Part shown: in pieces, positions 16,701 to 24,671 of the stretch | How positions within the stretch are numbered: the stretch's first letter is position 1 | Layout of the letters: every line of letters starts with the position of its first letter | Assembly: GCA_045545175.1 (NCBI GenBank) | Contig: JAZQAK010000057.1 | Span: 1 to 41,634 of the forward strand | Length of the DNA: 41,634 nucleotides | Source of the DNA: RGIG6165 sp045545175 | GTDB lineage: Bacteria; Bacillota; Clostridia; Oscillospirales; Feifaniaceae | Direction of reading: 5' to 3' | Notes under the pieces: generated by a model | What the model was told of the DNA's origin: nothing | Databases searched by the model: none | The model's input: the letters and a program-made list of their open reading frames with translations, nothing else | Made by a program: the position numbers and the translations under genes

Positions 16701-17341
16701 GCTTCAACAACTTCAAGTCTCTTAAGAAGTTTTGCCTTCTTCTGACCCGTCGCCTCCTGCGCTTCTTCCTTGAGTGTTTCCGAAAGTTTTTCAAGGTCAA
16801 GTTCAGAGAGCATCGTCTTGATTGCCTCTGCACCCATATCTGCCTTGAATTCGTCACCGTATTTTTCACGGTTGTCCATATAATCTTTTTCCGAGAGCAC
16901 TTCACCCTTAGAAAGAGGTGTTGAACCGCCGTCTGTTACGATGTACGCTGCATAGTAAAGCACCTTTTCAAGTGCTCTGGGTGAAATATCAAGAATGAGA
17001 CCCATTCTTGAAGGGATACCCTTGAAATACCAGATGTGTGATACGGGTGCCGCAAGTTCAATGTGACCCATTCTCTCACGGCGAACCTTTGAGCGTGTTA
17101 TTTCAACACCGCACTTTTCACAAACCTTACCTTTATATCTAATTCTCTTGTACTTACCGCAGTGACATTCCCAGTCCTTAGTAGGTCCGAAAATCTTTTC
17201 ACAGAAAAGACCTTCCTTTTCGGGCTTGAGTGTACGGTAATTGATTGTTTCGGGCTTTGTAACTTCACCGTGTGACCATTTTCTCATCTGTTCGGGAGAA
17301 GCCAGGCCGATTTTTATACTTTCAAATGCTAAATTATCCAT
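13784..17341 (-). CDS. rpoC: RNA polymerase beta' subunit
   Basis: 1185 residues. The N-terminal zinc-binding site (CHCGKYKRIRYKGKVCEKCG) and the catalytic Mg-binding motif NADFDGD, followed by QMAVHVP, are present. So is the bridge/trigger region ending in IGEPGTQLTMRTFHTGG. The length fits clostridial beta' without large lineage insertions. The start ATG follows AAAGGAGG, 19 bases after rpoB. Confidence 0.97.
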   Translation of the reverse strand: MDNLAFESIKIGLASPEQMRKWSHGEVTKPETINYRTLKPEKEGLFCEKIFGPTKDWECHCGKYKRIRYKGKVCEKCGVEITRSKVRRERMGHIELAAPVSHIWYFKGIPSRMGLILDISPRALEKVLYYAAYIVTDGGSTPLSKGEVLSEKDYMDNREKYGDEFKADMGAEAIKTMLSELDLEKLSETLKEEAQEATGQKKAKLLKRLEVVEAFRLSGNKPEWMILDVVPVIPPEIRPMVQLDGGRFATSDLNDLYRRVINRNNRLKRLQELMAPDIIIRNEKRMLQEAVDALIDNGRRGRPVTGPNNRPLKSLSDMLKGKQGRFRQNLLGKRVDYSGRSVIVVGPDLKIYQCGLPKEMAVELFKPFIMKKLCEDGIANNIKGAKKMVERATNEVWDALEFVIKDHPVMLNRAPTLHRLGIQAFEPVLVDGRAIKLHPLVCTAFNADFDGDQMAVHVPLSAEAQAEARYLMFSANNLLKPQDGSPVTVPSQDMVLGAYYLTYTRDGEMGEGKVFSNKDEALLAYDNHEVGLHAKIKVRVAKDEYGIIDTTVGRIIFNEVIPQDLGFVDRNKPENKYVDEIGFKCGKKQLGQIVDRCIHKHGPAPTAVLLDNVKDLGYKFATRGSFTMSFADMVVPQSKWDIIAEADKQVAKINNLYKRGITTEKDRFAAVIKVWNDATTDVTNEVKKAFDEFNPISMMAESGARGSYNQIRQLAGMRGLMAKPSGQPIEIPIRSNFREGLSVLEYFISSRGARKGLADTALRTADSGYLTRRLVDVSQDVIIRTNDCGTEEGTYVSEIREGDEIIEKFADRLVGRYLAKPIVHPETGEVIIDTDTLITKDIAQKAIDAGVTGAYVRSLLTCHAKHGVCAKCYGSNLSNGERVSIGESVGIIAAQSIGEPGTQLTMRTFHTGGVAQADDITQGLPRVEELFEARKPKKMAIIAEIGGTVSITEDKKLKHVVITPSQEELLKGAEKLDVPIPYGSSIRVHDGATIEKGERLTEGSPNPHDIKAVLGDSAVEQYFIKEVQRVYRLQGVEINDRHIEVIVRQMMRKMRVLENGSTDLLPNTLVDRHVIEEANAEIEKRIAAGEEGLAFAQGEIVLQGITKASLETDSFLSAASFQETTRVLTDAATKGKVDPLIGLKENVIIGKLIPAGTGMECYRNVSVESKADDVYASVLAEAIND

Positions 17342-17360
17342 AACCTTTTTCCTCCTTTAA

Positions 17361-20300
17361 TTACATATCAAAATCGTCATCGGTATCATCACCGAAATCG
17401 TCTGTTTCTTCGATGTCGTCGTCATCTTCGATTCCCTCTTCACCGAAACCTTCAGCAAGTTCGCTTTCTTCATACACGTCTGCGGCAAGTTCTTCCACAG
17501 GTGTTCTGCCGAATCCGATTTCATCTTCATCGGGAAGTTCCTTGATTTCGATTTCTTCATTATTCTTATCAAGAACCTTGATGTCAAGACCGAGTGACTG
17601 AAGTTCCTTAATAAGAACCTTGAATGATTCAGGTATACCGGGCTGCGGAACGTTGAGGCCCTTTACGATGCTTTCATAAGTCTTTGAACGTCCTGTAACG
17701 TCGTCGGACTTGACCGTAAGGATTTCCTGAAGTGTATAAGCAGCACCGTATGCTTCAAGTGCCCAAACTTCCATTTCACCGAAACGCTGACCGCCGAACT
17801 GCGCTTTACCGCCGAGAGGCTGCTGTGTAACGAGTGAGTAGGGACCGATTGAACGGGCGTGAATTTTATCATCAACGAGGTGATGCAGTTTGAGGTAGTA
17901 CATATAACCGACTGTAACGGGGTTATCAAACTTTTCACCCGTACGTCCGTCGTATACCACGCTCTTACCGTTTTTGCTCATACCTGCACGGTCGAGCATT
18001 GCTTCAATATCAGAATGACGTGCACCGTCAAATACGGGAGTCATTATCTTAAAGCCAAGTCTTGCGGCAGCCATACCGAGATGCACTTCAAGGACCTGAC
18101 CGATGTTCATTCGAGAAGGAACGCCGAGCGGGTTAAGTACGATATCGAGAGGCGTACCGTCTTCAAGATAAGGCATATCTTCGGGCGGAAGTATTCTCGA
18201 TACGACACCCTTGTTACCGTGACGACCTGCCATCTTGTCACCGACCGAGATTTTTCTCTTCTGTGCAATATAGCAACGTACCACCTGCTTTACGCCGGGG
18301 CTGAGCTCGTCACTGTTCTTTCTCGTGAATACCTTAACGTCAACGATTATACCGTATTCACCGTGAGGAACTTTAAGTGACGTATCTCTGTAATCCTTAG
18401 CCTTGTCACCGAAGATTGCACGGAGAAGTTTTTCTTCAGCCGTCTGCTCAGTTTCACCCTTAGGTGTGATCTTACCTACGAGAATATCGCCTGCATGCAC
18501 TTCTGCACCGACACGGATAATACCTCTTTCATCAAGATCCTTGAGCATATCTTCACCGACACCGGGAATTTCTCTCGTGATTATTTCATCACCGAGTTTC
18601 GTTTCACGTGCTTCGGTTTCAAACTCTTCAATGTGGATTGAAGTGTACATATCTTCACGTACTATCTTTTCGTTAAGAAGTACGGCGTCCTCGTAGTTGT
18701 AACCTTCCCAGTTCATAAAACCGATGAGGGCGTTTCTACCGAGTGCGATTTCACCGCTGTCCGTTGCAGGACCGTCGGCAATAACTGCACCTGCCTCAAC
18801 GTGCTGACCGTTGTCAACGATGGGACGCTGGTTTATACAAGTACCCTGGTTTGAACGCAGGAACTTGATAAGATTATATTCATCAACCGTACCGTCGTCA
18901 TTGCGGATAACAATCTTGTCAGCTGCAGCCTTGACAACCGTACCTGCCTTTTTGCTGATTACAACGACACCGCTGTCGTATGCCGCACGGTATTCGATAC
19001 CCGTAGCAACAATCGGAGAGTCGGGACGAAGAAGCGGAACTGCCTGACGCTGCATGTTTGAGCCCATGAGTGCACGGTTAGCGTCATCGTTCTGCAAGAA
19101 GGGAATCATCGACGTTGCAACAGAAACTATCATTCTGGGTGACACGTCAACGAAGTCAACCTTGTGCTTTTCAACTTCAAGGAACTCGTCTCTCGAACGA
19201 ACGGTTATTCTGTCATTTATGAAACGGCCTTCTTCATCGACCGGTTCACTTGCCTGAGCAACAACGTAGTTGTCCTCAATATCAGCCGTCATATATACGA
19301 TTTCATCCGTAACTACGCCGTTTTCCTTATCAACCCTTCTGTAAGGTGCTTCGATGAAGCCGTAGTCGTTGATACGTGCAAACGTTGCGAGGTACGAAAT
19401 AAGACCTATGTTAGGACCTTCAGGCGTTTCGATAGGACACATTCTGCCGTAGTGCGAGTGATGAACGTCACGCACTTCAAAACTTGCCCTGTCTCTTGAA
19501 AGACCGCCGGGACCGAGTGCTGAAAGTCTTCTCTTATGTGTAAGTTCTGCAAGGGGGTTAGTCTGATCCATGAACTGCGAAAGCGGTGATGAACCAAAGA
19601 ACTCCTTGATAGCTGCAACAACAGGACGGATGTTGATAAGTGCCTGAGGCGTAACAACGTCAAGATCCTGTATCGTCATTCTTTCACGGATAACTCTCTC
19701 CATTCTGGAAAGACCGATTCTGAACTGATTCTGGAGAAGTTCGCCAACCGAACGTATTCTTCTGTTACCGAGATGGTCGATATCATCCTTTACGCCTATA
19801 CCCTTCGTCATACAAAGGAGATAGTTTACAGAAGCGAACACGTCGTCAACCGTTATCGTGTTTGCAACGAGCTGTGCACTGCGTTCACGGCAGGCAGCGA
19901 TTATATCTTCATCGTTATCGCATTTTGCAAGTATTTCAGAAAGAACCTTGAAATTGACTTTTTCCTTGATTCCGAGAACCTCAGCAGCGTCAAAGTTAAC
20001 GAAGTTCTTTATATCAACCGTTCCGTTTGAGAACACCTTAATCTTGTGACCGTCAAGATCAAGATAAACCGTGTTTACACCGCAGTTTTCTATTTCAAGC
20101 GCTTTGTCGGCTGAGATACGTTCACCGGCATCGGCAATGATTTCACCTGTGAGAGGTGCAACTACGGGTTCTGCAAGCTTTCTGAACTTGATTCTTTCAC
20201 CGAGAGCCATCTTCTTGTCATACTTGAAACGGCCGACCTTTGAAAGATCGTATCTGTGCGGATCGAAGAACAGATTGCCGACAAGAGTCTGTGCACTTTC

Positions 20301-21131
20301 AACCGTAGGCGGTTCGCCCGGACGAAGTTTCTTATAAAGCTCGATGAGGGCTGAATCAGTGCTGTTTGCAGGATCCTTTTCAAGAGTAGCAAGAAGCATT
20401 TCGTCTTCGCCGAATATCTCCTTAATCTGCTCGTTGGTGCCTGCTTCGGGAGCAAGCGCCCTGAGAAGAGTCGTAACGGGAATCTTTCTCGTCTTGTCTA
20501 TTCTTGCCCAGAACACGTTGTTCGTATCGGTCTCATATTCTATCCACGCACCTCTGTTGGGGATTATCTGCGTGGTAAAGAGGTCGATAGCCTGCTTGTC
20601 CGTCGTCTTGTCAAAGTACATACCGGGTGAACGGACGAGCTGTGAAACAACTATACGCTCTGCACCGTTGATTATGAACGTACCGCTGTCTGTCATAAGC
20701 GGGAAATCGCCCATAAAGAGCTCCTGGTCCTTAACCTCACCCGTTTCGTTGTTGATGAGTCTTACCTTGACCTTGAGCGGACGGGCATACGTCGCATCTC
20801 TGATTTTACATTCAGTTATCGAGTACTTTGTCTCTTCCTCGAAATGATAGTCGAGGAACTGAAGCACGAGATTCTGTGAATAATCGGTGATGGATGTAAG
20901 GTCTTCAAAGACCTCCTTGATACCTTCTTCGACAAACCATTTGTAAGATGACTTCTGGATGTCTATCAGGTTAGGCATCTGAAGTTTCTCGGGTATTCTT
21001 GAGAAGTCAAGACGTTCGGTCGTACCCTGAACTCTTTTCTTCACGCCGAGTTCTTTTTCAACGGCATCGAAGTCTGCTTTCGGTTTTGTTGCGTATCCAA
21101 CATCCGTTGAAAGCATTACATTTTTCGCCAT
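17361..21131 (-). CDS. rpoB: RNA polymerase beta subunit
   Basis: 1256 residues. The rifampicin region GSSPLSQFMDQTNPLAELT then HKRRLSALGPGGL keeps the Gln, Asp, His and Ser residues whose changes give resistance, so the sequence looks rifampicin-sensitive. The C-terminus carries a long acidic Asp/Glu tail (about the last 45 residues). It is the first gene of the cluster: the ribosomal protein genes rplJ-rplL that usually precede rpoB are absent, and guaB lies there instead. Confidence 0.97.
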   Translation of the reverse strand: MAKNVMLSTDVGYATKPKADFDAVEKELGVKKRVQGTTERLDFSRIPEKLQMPNLIDIQKSSYKWFVEEGIKEVFEDLTSITDYSQNLVLQFLDYHFEEETKYSITECKIRDATYARPLKVKVRLINNETGEVKDQELFMGDFPLMTDSGTFIINGAERIVVSQLVRSPGMYFDKTTDKQAIDLFTTQIIPNRGAWIEYETDTNNVFWARIDKTRKIPVTTLLRALAPEAGTNEQIKEIFGEDEMLLATLEKDPANSTDSALIELYKKLRPGEPPTVESAQTLVGNLFFDPHRYDLSKVGRFKYDKKMALGERIKFRKLAEPVVAPLTGEIIADAGERISADKALEIENCGVNTVYLDLDGHKIKVFSNGTVDIKNFVNFDAAEVLGIKEKVNFKVLSEILAKCDNDEDIIAACRERSAQLVANTITVDDVFASVNYLLCMTKGIGVKDDIDHLGNRRIRSVGELLQNQFRIGLSRMERVIRERMTIQDLDVVTPQALINIRPVVAAIKEFFGSSPLSQFMDQTNPLAELTHKRRLSALGPGGLSRDRASFEVRDVHHSHYGRMCPIETPEGPNIGLISYLATFARINDYGFIEAPYRRVDKENGVVTDEIVYMTADIEDNYVVAQASEPVDEEGRFINDRITVRSRDEFLEVEKHKVDFVDVSPRMIVSVATSMIPFLQNDDANRALMGSNMQRQAVPLLRPDSPIVATGIEYRAAYDSGVVVISKKAGTVVKAAADKIVIRNDDGTVDEYNLIKFLRSNQGTCINQRPIVDNGQHVEAGAVIADGPATDSGEIALGRNALIGFMNWEGYNYEDAVLLNEKIVREDMYTSIHIEEFETEARETKLGDEIITREIPGVGEDMLKDLDERGIIRVGAEVHAGDILVGKITPKGETEQTAEEKLLRAIFGDKAKDYRDTSLKVPHGEYGIIVDVKVFTRKNSDELSPGVKQVVRCYIAQKRKISVGDKMAGRHGNKGVVSRILPPEDMPYLEDGTPLDIVLNPLGVPSRMNIGQVLEVHLGMAAARLGFKIMTPVFDGARHSDIEAMLDRAGMSKNGKSVVYDGRTGEKFDNPVTVGYMYYLKLHHLVDDKIHARSIGPYSLVTQQPLGGKAQFGGQRFGEMEVWALEAYGAAYTLQEILTVKSDDVTGRSKTYESIVKGLNVPQPGIPESFKVLIKELQSLGLDIKVLDKNNEEIEIKELPDEDEIGFGRTPVEELAADVYEESELAEGFGEEGIEDDDDIEETDDFGDDTDDDFDM

Positions 21132-21227
21132 AGGCTTAAATCACTCCATCCTAAAAATTTTGTCAGTCCTTGCGGACAAATATATATTAATAAATAATAT
21201 AATACGCGCATGTGGGTGCAGTATAGT

Positions 21228-21256
21228 AATATATCATAATCAAATAGGCGTGTCAA
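21228..21256 (-). promoter_or_regulatory. rpoBC promoter
   Basis: On the minus strand: TTGACA (21251-21256), a 17-base spacer, TATATT (21228-21233). The leader is about 90 bases and contains GTCC-gcaa-GGAC (about 21168-21179). Confidence 0.75.
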
Positions 21257-21283
21257 GAAAAATTTTTGCCTTTTTACAAAAAA

Positions 21284-21308
21284 AATCCCGCACTCAATGT
21301 GCGGGATT
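21284..21308 (-). terminator. guaB terminator, displaced from the gene
   Basis: AATCCCGCAC / GTGCGGGATT, a 10-bp perfect stem followed on the minus strand by a T-run (21276-21283). It lies about 360 bases after the guaB stop, beyond the inserted repeat unit. Confidence 0.8.
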
Positions 21309-21348
21309 TGTGATTTTTGAACTATTCTATATCTGTGTTGAGTAGTTG
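21291..21348. repeat. 58-bp direct repeat, left copy (guaB tail remnant)
   Basis: It matches 21631-21688 at 55 of 58 positions, exactly 340 bases apart. It includes a copy of the last guaB codons (the reverse of NYSTQI and stop) and the right arm of the terminator stem. The space 21349-21432 holds nothing recognisable. Confidence 0.85.
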
Positions 21349-21432
21349 AACAACAGAGCAAACCCAATAACAATCAGAAAAGAGGAAGAGTAAAACAAAA
21401 TCATTTTTCTATTCCGGTTCTTGTTTTTTCTG

Positions 21433-21608
21433 TCGATATGCAAACTTTGTTTGCTCGATATTTTTACTTCGTAAAATCGATATGTTTTTCATTTAATTCA
21501 AAACTCGATATGATATAAATCTCGTTGCCGTAAGGCAACATATCGAGTGCGTCAGCACATATCGAGTCATTTATGACATATCGAAAATCTCGCAGAGATT
21601 TATATCGA
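21433..21608. repeat. Modular hairpin-array element, copy 1 (176 bp)
   Basis: There are four exact TCGATAT heptamers (21433, 21455, 21477, 21505) and then four exact ATATCGA heptamers (21540, 21559, 21578, 21602). Between neighbours sit small hairpins: GCAAAC/GTTTGC, TTTTAC/GTAAAA, GTTTT/AAAAC, GTTGCC/GGCAAC (centre), GTGC/GCAC, GTCAT/ATGAC, AAATCTC/GAGATTT. Because the two heptamers are reverse complements, the halves can form a long interrupted stem. A further hairpin (GCGTGTTAT/ATAACACGC, 21610-21635) follows. The 535-base rpoB-guaB gap consists of this element, the duplicated guaB tail and the rpoB promoter. Confidence 0.85.
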
Positions 21609-21630
21609 TGCGTGTTATCCTTAAGAATAA

Positions 21631-21688
21631 CACGCAATGTGCGGGATTCCTGATTTTTGAACTATTCTATATCTGTGTTGAGTAGTTG
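21631..21688. repeat. 58-bp direct repeat, right copy (functional guaB tail)
   Basis: Contains the real end of guaB (stop at 21667) and, beyond it, only one arm of the terminator stem. It is paired with 21291-21348. Confidence 0.85.
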
Positions 21689-23142
21689 GGTGCTTCCTTC
21701 GTGATGTAGATATCGTGGGGATGACTCTCCTTAAGACCGGCACCTGTAATTCTTACGAACTTGCCGTTATCCTTAAGTTCCTGAATGTTGTGAGCACCGC
21801 AGTAACCCATACCTGAACGAAGACCGCCCAGAAGCTGGAATATAGTATCCGACACTGCTCCCTTGTAAGGAACGCGTCCTTCAACGCCTTCGGGAACGAG
21901 TTTCTTGTTGTTTGAGGTTTTGCTCTGGAAATACCTGTCCTTACTGCCTTTTGCCATTGCCGCAAGACTTCCCATACCTCTGTATACCTTGAACTGTCTG
22001 CCCTGATAGATTTCGTTTTCACCGGGGCTTTCTTCACAGCCTGCAAGCAGACTTCCGAGCATAATGGTATCTGCACCGGCAGCTATTGCCTTTGCAATAT
22101 CACCGCTGTATTTGATACCGCCGTCTGCGATAACGGGAATGTTATATTTCTTAGCAACCTGTGCAACGTCGTACACTGCAGTTATCTGCGGAACACCTAT
22201 ACCTGCAACGACACGGGTTGTACAAATCGATCCGGGACCGATACCAACCTTAACCGCGTCTGCACCTGCTTTGATAAGGTCTTCTGCCGCTGCTGCAGTT
22301 GCTATATTACCTGCGATAAGTGAAACTTCAGGGAACGCCTTTTTAACCTTTGTCACACAGTCGATAATACCCTGTGAATGACCGTGAGCAGAGTCGAGAA
22401 CAAGCACGTCTGCCCCTGCTTCAACGAGAGCCTTTGCTCTGTCAAGCACGTCGGCAGTAACACCGATTGCGGCAGCACAGAGAAGTCTGCCCTGAGCATC
22501 TCTTGCAGAGTTGGGGTACTTCTGTGACTTTTCGATATCCTTGATGGTGATAAGACCTTTGAGTTTCATATCAGCATCAACGATGGGAAGCTTTTCAATC
22601 TTATGCTTGCAGAGGATATCCTGCGCTTCTTCAAGCGTAGTTCCTACCGGTGCAGTAACAAGATTTTCCTTTGTCATAACTTCCTTTATCTGTATCGAAT
22701 AGTCCCTGATAAAACGAAGGTCACGGTTTGTGAGAATACCCACAAGCTTACCGTCTTCACATATCGGAACACCCGATATTCTGTATTTACCCATAAGTTT
22801 ATCCGCATCGTCAACGGAATTTTCGGGTGCAAGGAAGAAGGGGTCGGTAATAACGCCGTTTTCACTTCTCTTTACCTTGTCCACTTCGATTGCCTGATCT
22901 TCGATAGACATATTCTTATGAATAACGCCGATACCGCCTTCACGGGCAATTGCTATTGCCATTTTAGACTCGGTAACGGAGTCCATAGCCGCCGACATAA
23001 TCGGCACGTTAAGTTTAATTTTGTTTGTAAGGCGTGTCGTCACGTCTACGTCAGCCGGAAGAACGTCACTTTTCGCCGGTACGAGTAAGAGGTCGTCAAA
23101 AGTAAGACCTTCACCAACAAACTTATCTTCTGTAAATCCCAT
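21667..23142 (-). CDS. guaB: IMP dehydrogenase
   Basis: 491 residues. It converts IMP to XMP, the committed step to GTP. The TIM barrel contains the loop GIGPGSICTTRVVAG with the catalytic Cys, and two CBS domains are inserted at about residues 95-215. ATG 23142 (MGFTEDKF) is chosen because GGGAG precedes it and family proteins begin here; an upstream in-frame start overlaps the promoter. The last codons are duplicated 340 bases downstream, and the terminator now lies beyond an inserted repeat unit. Confidence 0.96.
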   Translation of the reverse strand: MGFTEDKFVGEGLTFDDLLLVPAKSDVLPADVDVTTRLTNKIKLNVPIMSAAMDSVTESKMAIAIAREGGIGVIHKNMSIEDQAIEVDKVKRSENGVITDPFFLAPENSVDDADKLMGKYRISGVPICEDGKLVGILTNRDLRFIRDYSIQIKEVMTKENLVTAPVGTTLEEAQDILCKHKIEKLPIVDADMKLKGLITIKDIEKSQKYPNSARDAQGRLLCAAAIGVTADVLDRAKALVEAGADVLVLDSAHGHSQGIIDCVTKVKKAFPEVSLIAGNIATAAAAEDLIKAGADAVKVGIGPGSICTTRVVAGIGVPQITAVYDVAQVAKKYNIPVIADGGIKYSGDIAKAIAAGADTIMLGSLLAGCEESPGENEIYQGRQFKVYRGMGSLAAMAKGSKDRYFQSKTSNNKKLVPEGVEGRVPYKGAVSDTIFQLLGGLRSGMGYCGAHNIQELKDNGKFVRITGAGLKESHPHDIYITKEAPNYSTQI

Positions 23143-23179
23143 AATTTCACTCCCGTTAAGATAAAATTGTATTTTTTCT

Positions 23180-23208
23180 ATTATAACCATTTAATTTGCC
23201 AAGTTCAA
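23180..23208 (-). promoter_or_regulatory. guaB promoter
   Basis: On the minus strand: TTGAAC (23203-23208), a 17-base spacer, TATAAT (23180-23185). It lies between ylmH and guaB. No purine riboswitch was recognised in the short leader. Confidence 0.7.
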
Positions 23209-23221
23209 GCACTTTTTTTGA

Positions 23222-23989
23222 TTATTTGTATCTTTTTATTTCTATAAACGTGCGTCCCTTACGGCTCTGCCCGCCTTCTTTTGCGATTTCCGCCTTGCCG
23301 AAACCTCTTACCGAGATAATATCCCCCTCTTTAACCTCACGGGAAACGCTGTTTTCAGGCAGGTAATTGAGTGACACCTTATCCCCTTTTATATAGCCTG
23401 CCGCCACCGTCCTCGAAACAGAAAACGCCTCGGCAACCACGCAGTCAAGCCTCATTGAAGCAACCGTGGCGGTTATATTTTCATATTTGAGTTCAGGCAG
23501 AGTGCCCACAATGCCCCTTTCAAGTTCAACGGTGCATTTGCCGACACTTTTCAGTTCATCTATCAGATACTGCGCTATTTTGGACTGACACACTATAAAC
23601 GGCGGGTTTGCACTGTCCGCAATATCGCCGAGCACCGTCCTCTTTATACCGAGTGCCATTATTGCCCCGAGATAATCACGGTTTGAGGGGCTGCCCCACG
23701 TGCATTTTACGGTGAGTATCTCTATCGGAGGCTCTTGTTCATAATAACAGTCTTTCGGTCTTAATACCGCAACCTTACGTAATGCCCCCTCGTAGCCGCC
23801 GTCAAAAGTTATATCGCAAAAACGGGTAAGTTCAGTTGCCTTTGCAGTCAGAGCCTGCTCTGCAGGTGTGAGAAAATCCGAAAAAGCATAGACACCCCTT
23901 GCACTAACACGCCCCGCAAGGTCGTATATACGTTCAAGGAGTTGTTTTTCATCGTTATTTTTAGCATATTTTTCTGCTATCGTGCCCAT
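23222..23989 (-). CDS. ylmH: YlmH-like S4-domain RNA-binding protein
   Basis: 255 residues. The N-terminal two thirds match the YlmH layout (WGSPSNRDYLGAIMALGIKR near the middle). The S4 RNA-binding domain is at about 178-245 (RLDCVVAEAFSVSRTVAAGYI). YlmH proteins bind ribosomal particles and have been linked to cell division and to ribosome-associated quality control in Bacillus. They usually sit beside sepF/divIVA, but here the gene stands alone, 31 bases from the guaB promoter. ATG follows AGAGGTG. Confidence 0.85.
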   Translation of the reverse strand: MGTIAEKYAKNNDEKQLLERIYDLAGRVSARGVYAFSDFLTPAEQALTAKATELTRFCDITFDGGYEGALRKVAVLRPKDCYYEQEPPIEILTVKCTWGSPSNRDYLGAIMALGIKRTVLGDIADSANPPFIVCQSKIAQYLIDELKSVGKCTVELERGIVGTLPELKYENITATVASMRLDCVVAEAFSVSRTVAAGYIKGDKVSLNYLPENSVSREVKEGDIISVRGFGKAEIAKEGGQSRKGRTFIEIKRYK

Positions 23990-24034
23990 TTTCTCACCTC
24001 TTTGCTTTATTGTAATCAGATACCATCTTTTTTG

Positions 24035-24248
24035 TCGATATGCAATCTTCGATTGCTCGATATTTTTGCATAGTTTCTTCGAAACATCAGCAAAATCGAT
24101 ATGTTTTGCGGTTCGTCAGAAACTGCCGAACCCTACAGGCAAAACTCGATATGATATGAATTCTCGTCGCATTAGCGACATATCGAGTGCAAGGCACATA
24201 TCGAGTCATTTATGACATATCGAGAATTCTGTCAAGAATTCATATCGA
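24035..24248. repeat. Modular hairpin-array element, copy 2 (214 bp)
   Basis: Same architecture and orientation as copy 1. TCGATAT lies at 24035, 24057, 24096 and 24146; ATATCGA at 24180, 24198, 24217 and 24242, all exact. Intervening hairpins: GCAATC/GATTGC, an enlarged TTTTGC/GCAAAA with inner GTTTC/GAAAC, an enlarged GTTTTGC/GCAAAAC with inner GGTTCG/CGAACC, GTCGC/GCGAC, GTGC/GCAC, GTCAT/ATGAC, GAATTCT/AGAATTC. A palindrome, AATTTCAAGCA/TGCTTGAAATT, follows at about 24250-24272. Together with flanking A/T-rich sequence this fills the 316-base gap between ylmH and the next gene. Confidence 0.85.
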
Positions 24249-24305
24249 TAATTTCAAGCAATGCTTGAAATTATTGTATCACAATGTGGCAACAATAAAA
24301 AAGAG

Positions 24306-24629
24306 GTGATTGAAATAAAACAGGATTCATTGTCATTTTCTACGGTTTTTATTCTCACGGCAGGGTTATTTATCTTTCTTGTCGCCATAGTTACGGTTGA
24401 TAAAAATTCTGCCGCCCTGATTGGAGAAAGCGGATTTTTTTCGGCATCTTCCCCGTTTTTTCAGGGTGTGAAAGATTTCTTTGAAGGAGTACTTCGCTTT
24501 GCAATGGCGCTTGACAGCCCGTGTTTTAAACTGTTGCGTACCTTATGGTTAAATTTCACCAAAGACTTTCTTACCCTCTTTTCGTTGCCCGAGCTTATAC
24601 GCAGTTTTTTATTGAATTATGTGCTATGA
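24306..24629 (+). CDS. Small putative membrane protein of unknown function
   Basis: About 107 residues. A strong hydrophobic helix lies near the N-terminus (STVFILTAGLFIFLVAIVTV), followed by a Phe/Leu-rich amphipathic tail. No family is recognised. The start is uncertain. AGAGGTG at 24302-24308 would best serve an ATA or ATT codon, GTG 24306 overlaps it, and TTG 24330 has only a weak AGGA. An earlier ATG at 24261 lies inside a palindrome. The lepA promoter overlaps its end. It may be a real small gene or a chance frame. Confidence 0.4.
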   Translation: MIEIKQDSLSFSTVFILTAGLFIFLVAIVTVDKNSAALIGESGFFSASSPFFQGVKDFFEGVLRFAMALDSPCFKLLRTLWLNFTKDFLTLFSLPELIRSFLLNYVL

Positions 24630-24640
24630 TATGATATACT
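24612..24640 (+). promoter_or_regulatory. lepA operon promoter
   Basis: TTGAAT (24612-24617), a 17-base spacer, TATACT (24635-24640), 31 bases before the GTG start. Confidence 0.65.
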
Positions 24641-24671
24641 TTTAAAATAATGAATTACAGAGGTAACGTAA

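Noticed and set aside
17859..18380. A 173-codon plus-strand frame inside rpoB
   Set aside because: It is antisense to rpoB, has cysteine- and histidine-rich random-like composition and no start signal.
20900..21131. Rifampicin-resistance changes or insertion in rpoB
   Set aside because: The resistance-determining region (GSSPLSQFMDQ to SALGPGGL) has the wild-type residues at the key positions.
21433..21608. Regularly spaced short repeats that could be called a CRISPR array
   Set aside because: The repeats are only 7 bases and invert halfway. The inserts are self-complementary hairpins of 11 to 21 bases, and no cas genes are near.
23143..23180. Purine riboswitch or guanine-responsive leader before guaB
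   Set aside because: The leader is under 40 bases after the -10 box, too short for a purine aptamer, and no aptamer core is seen.
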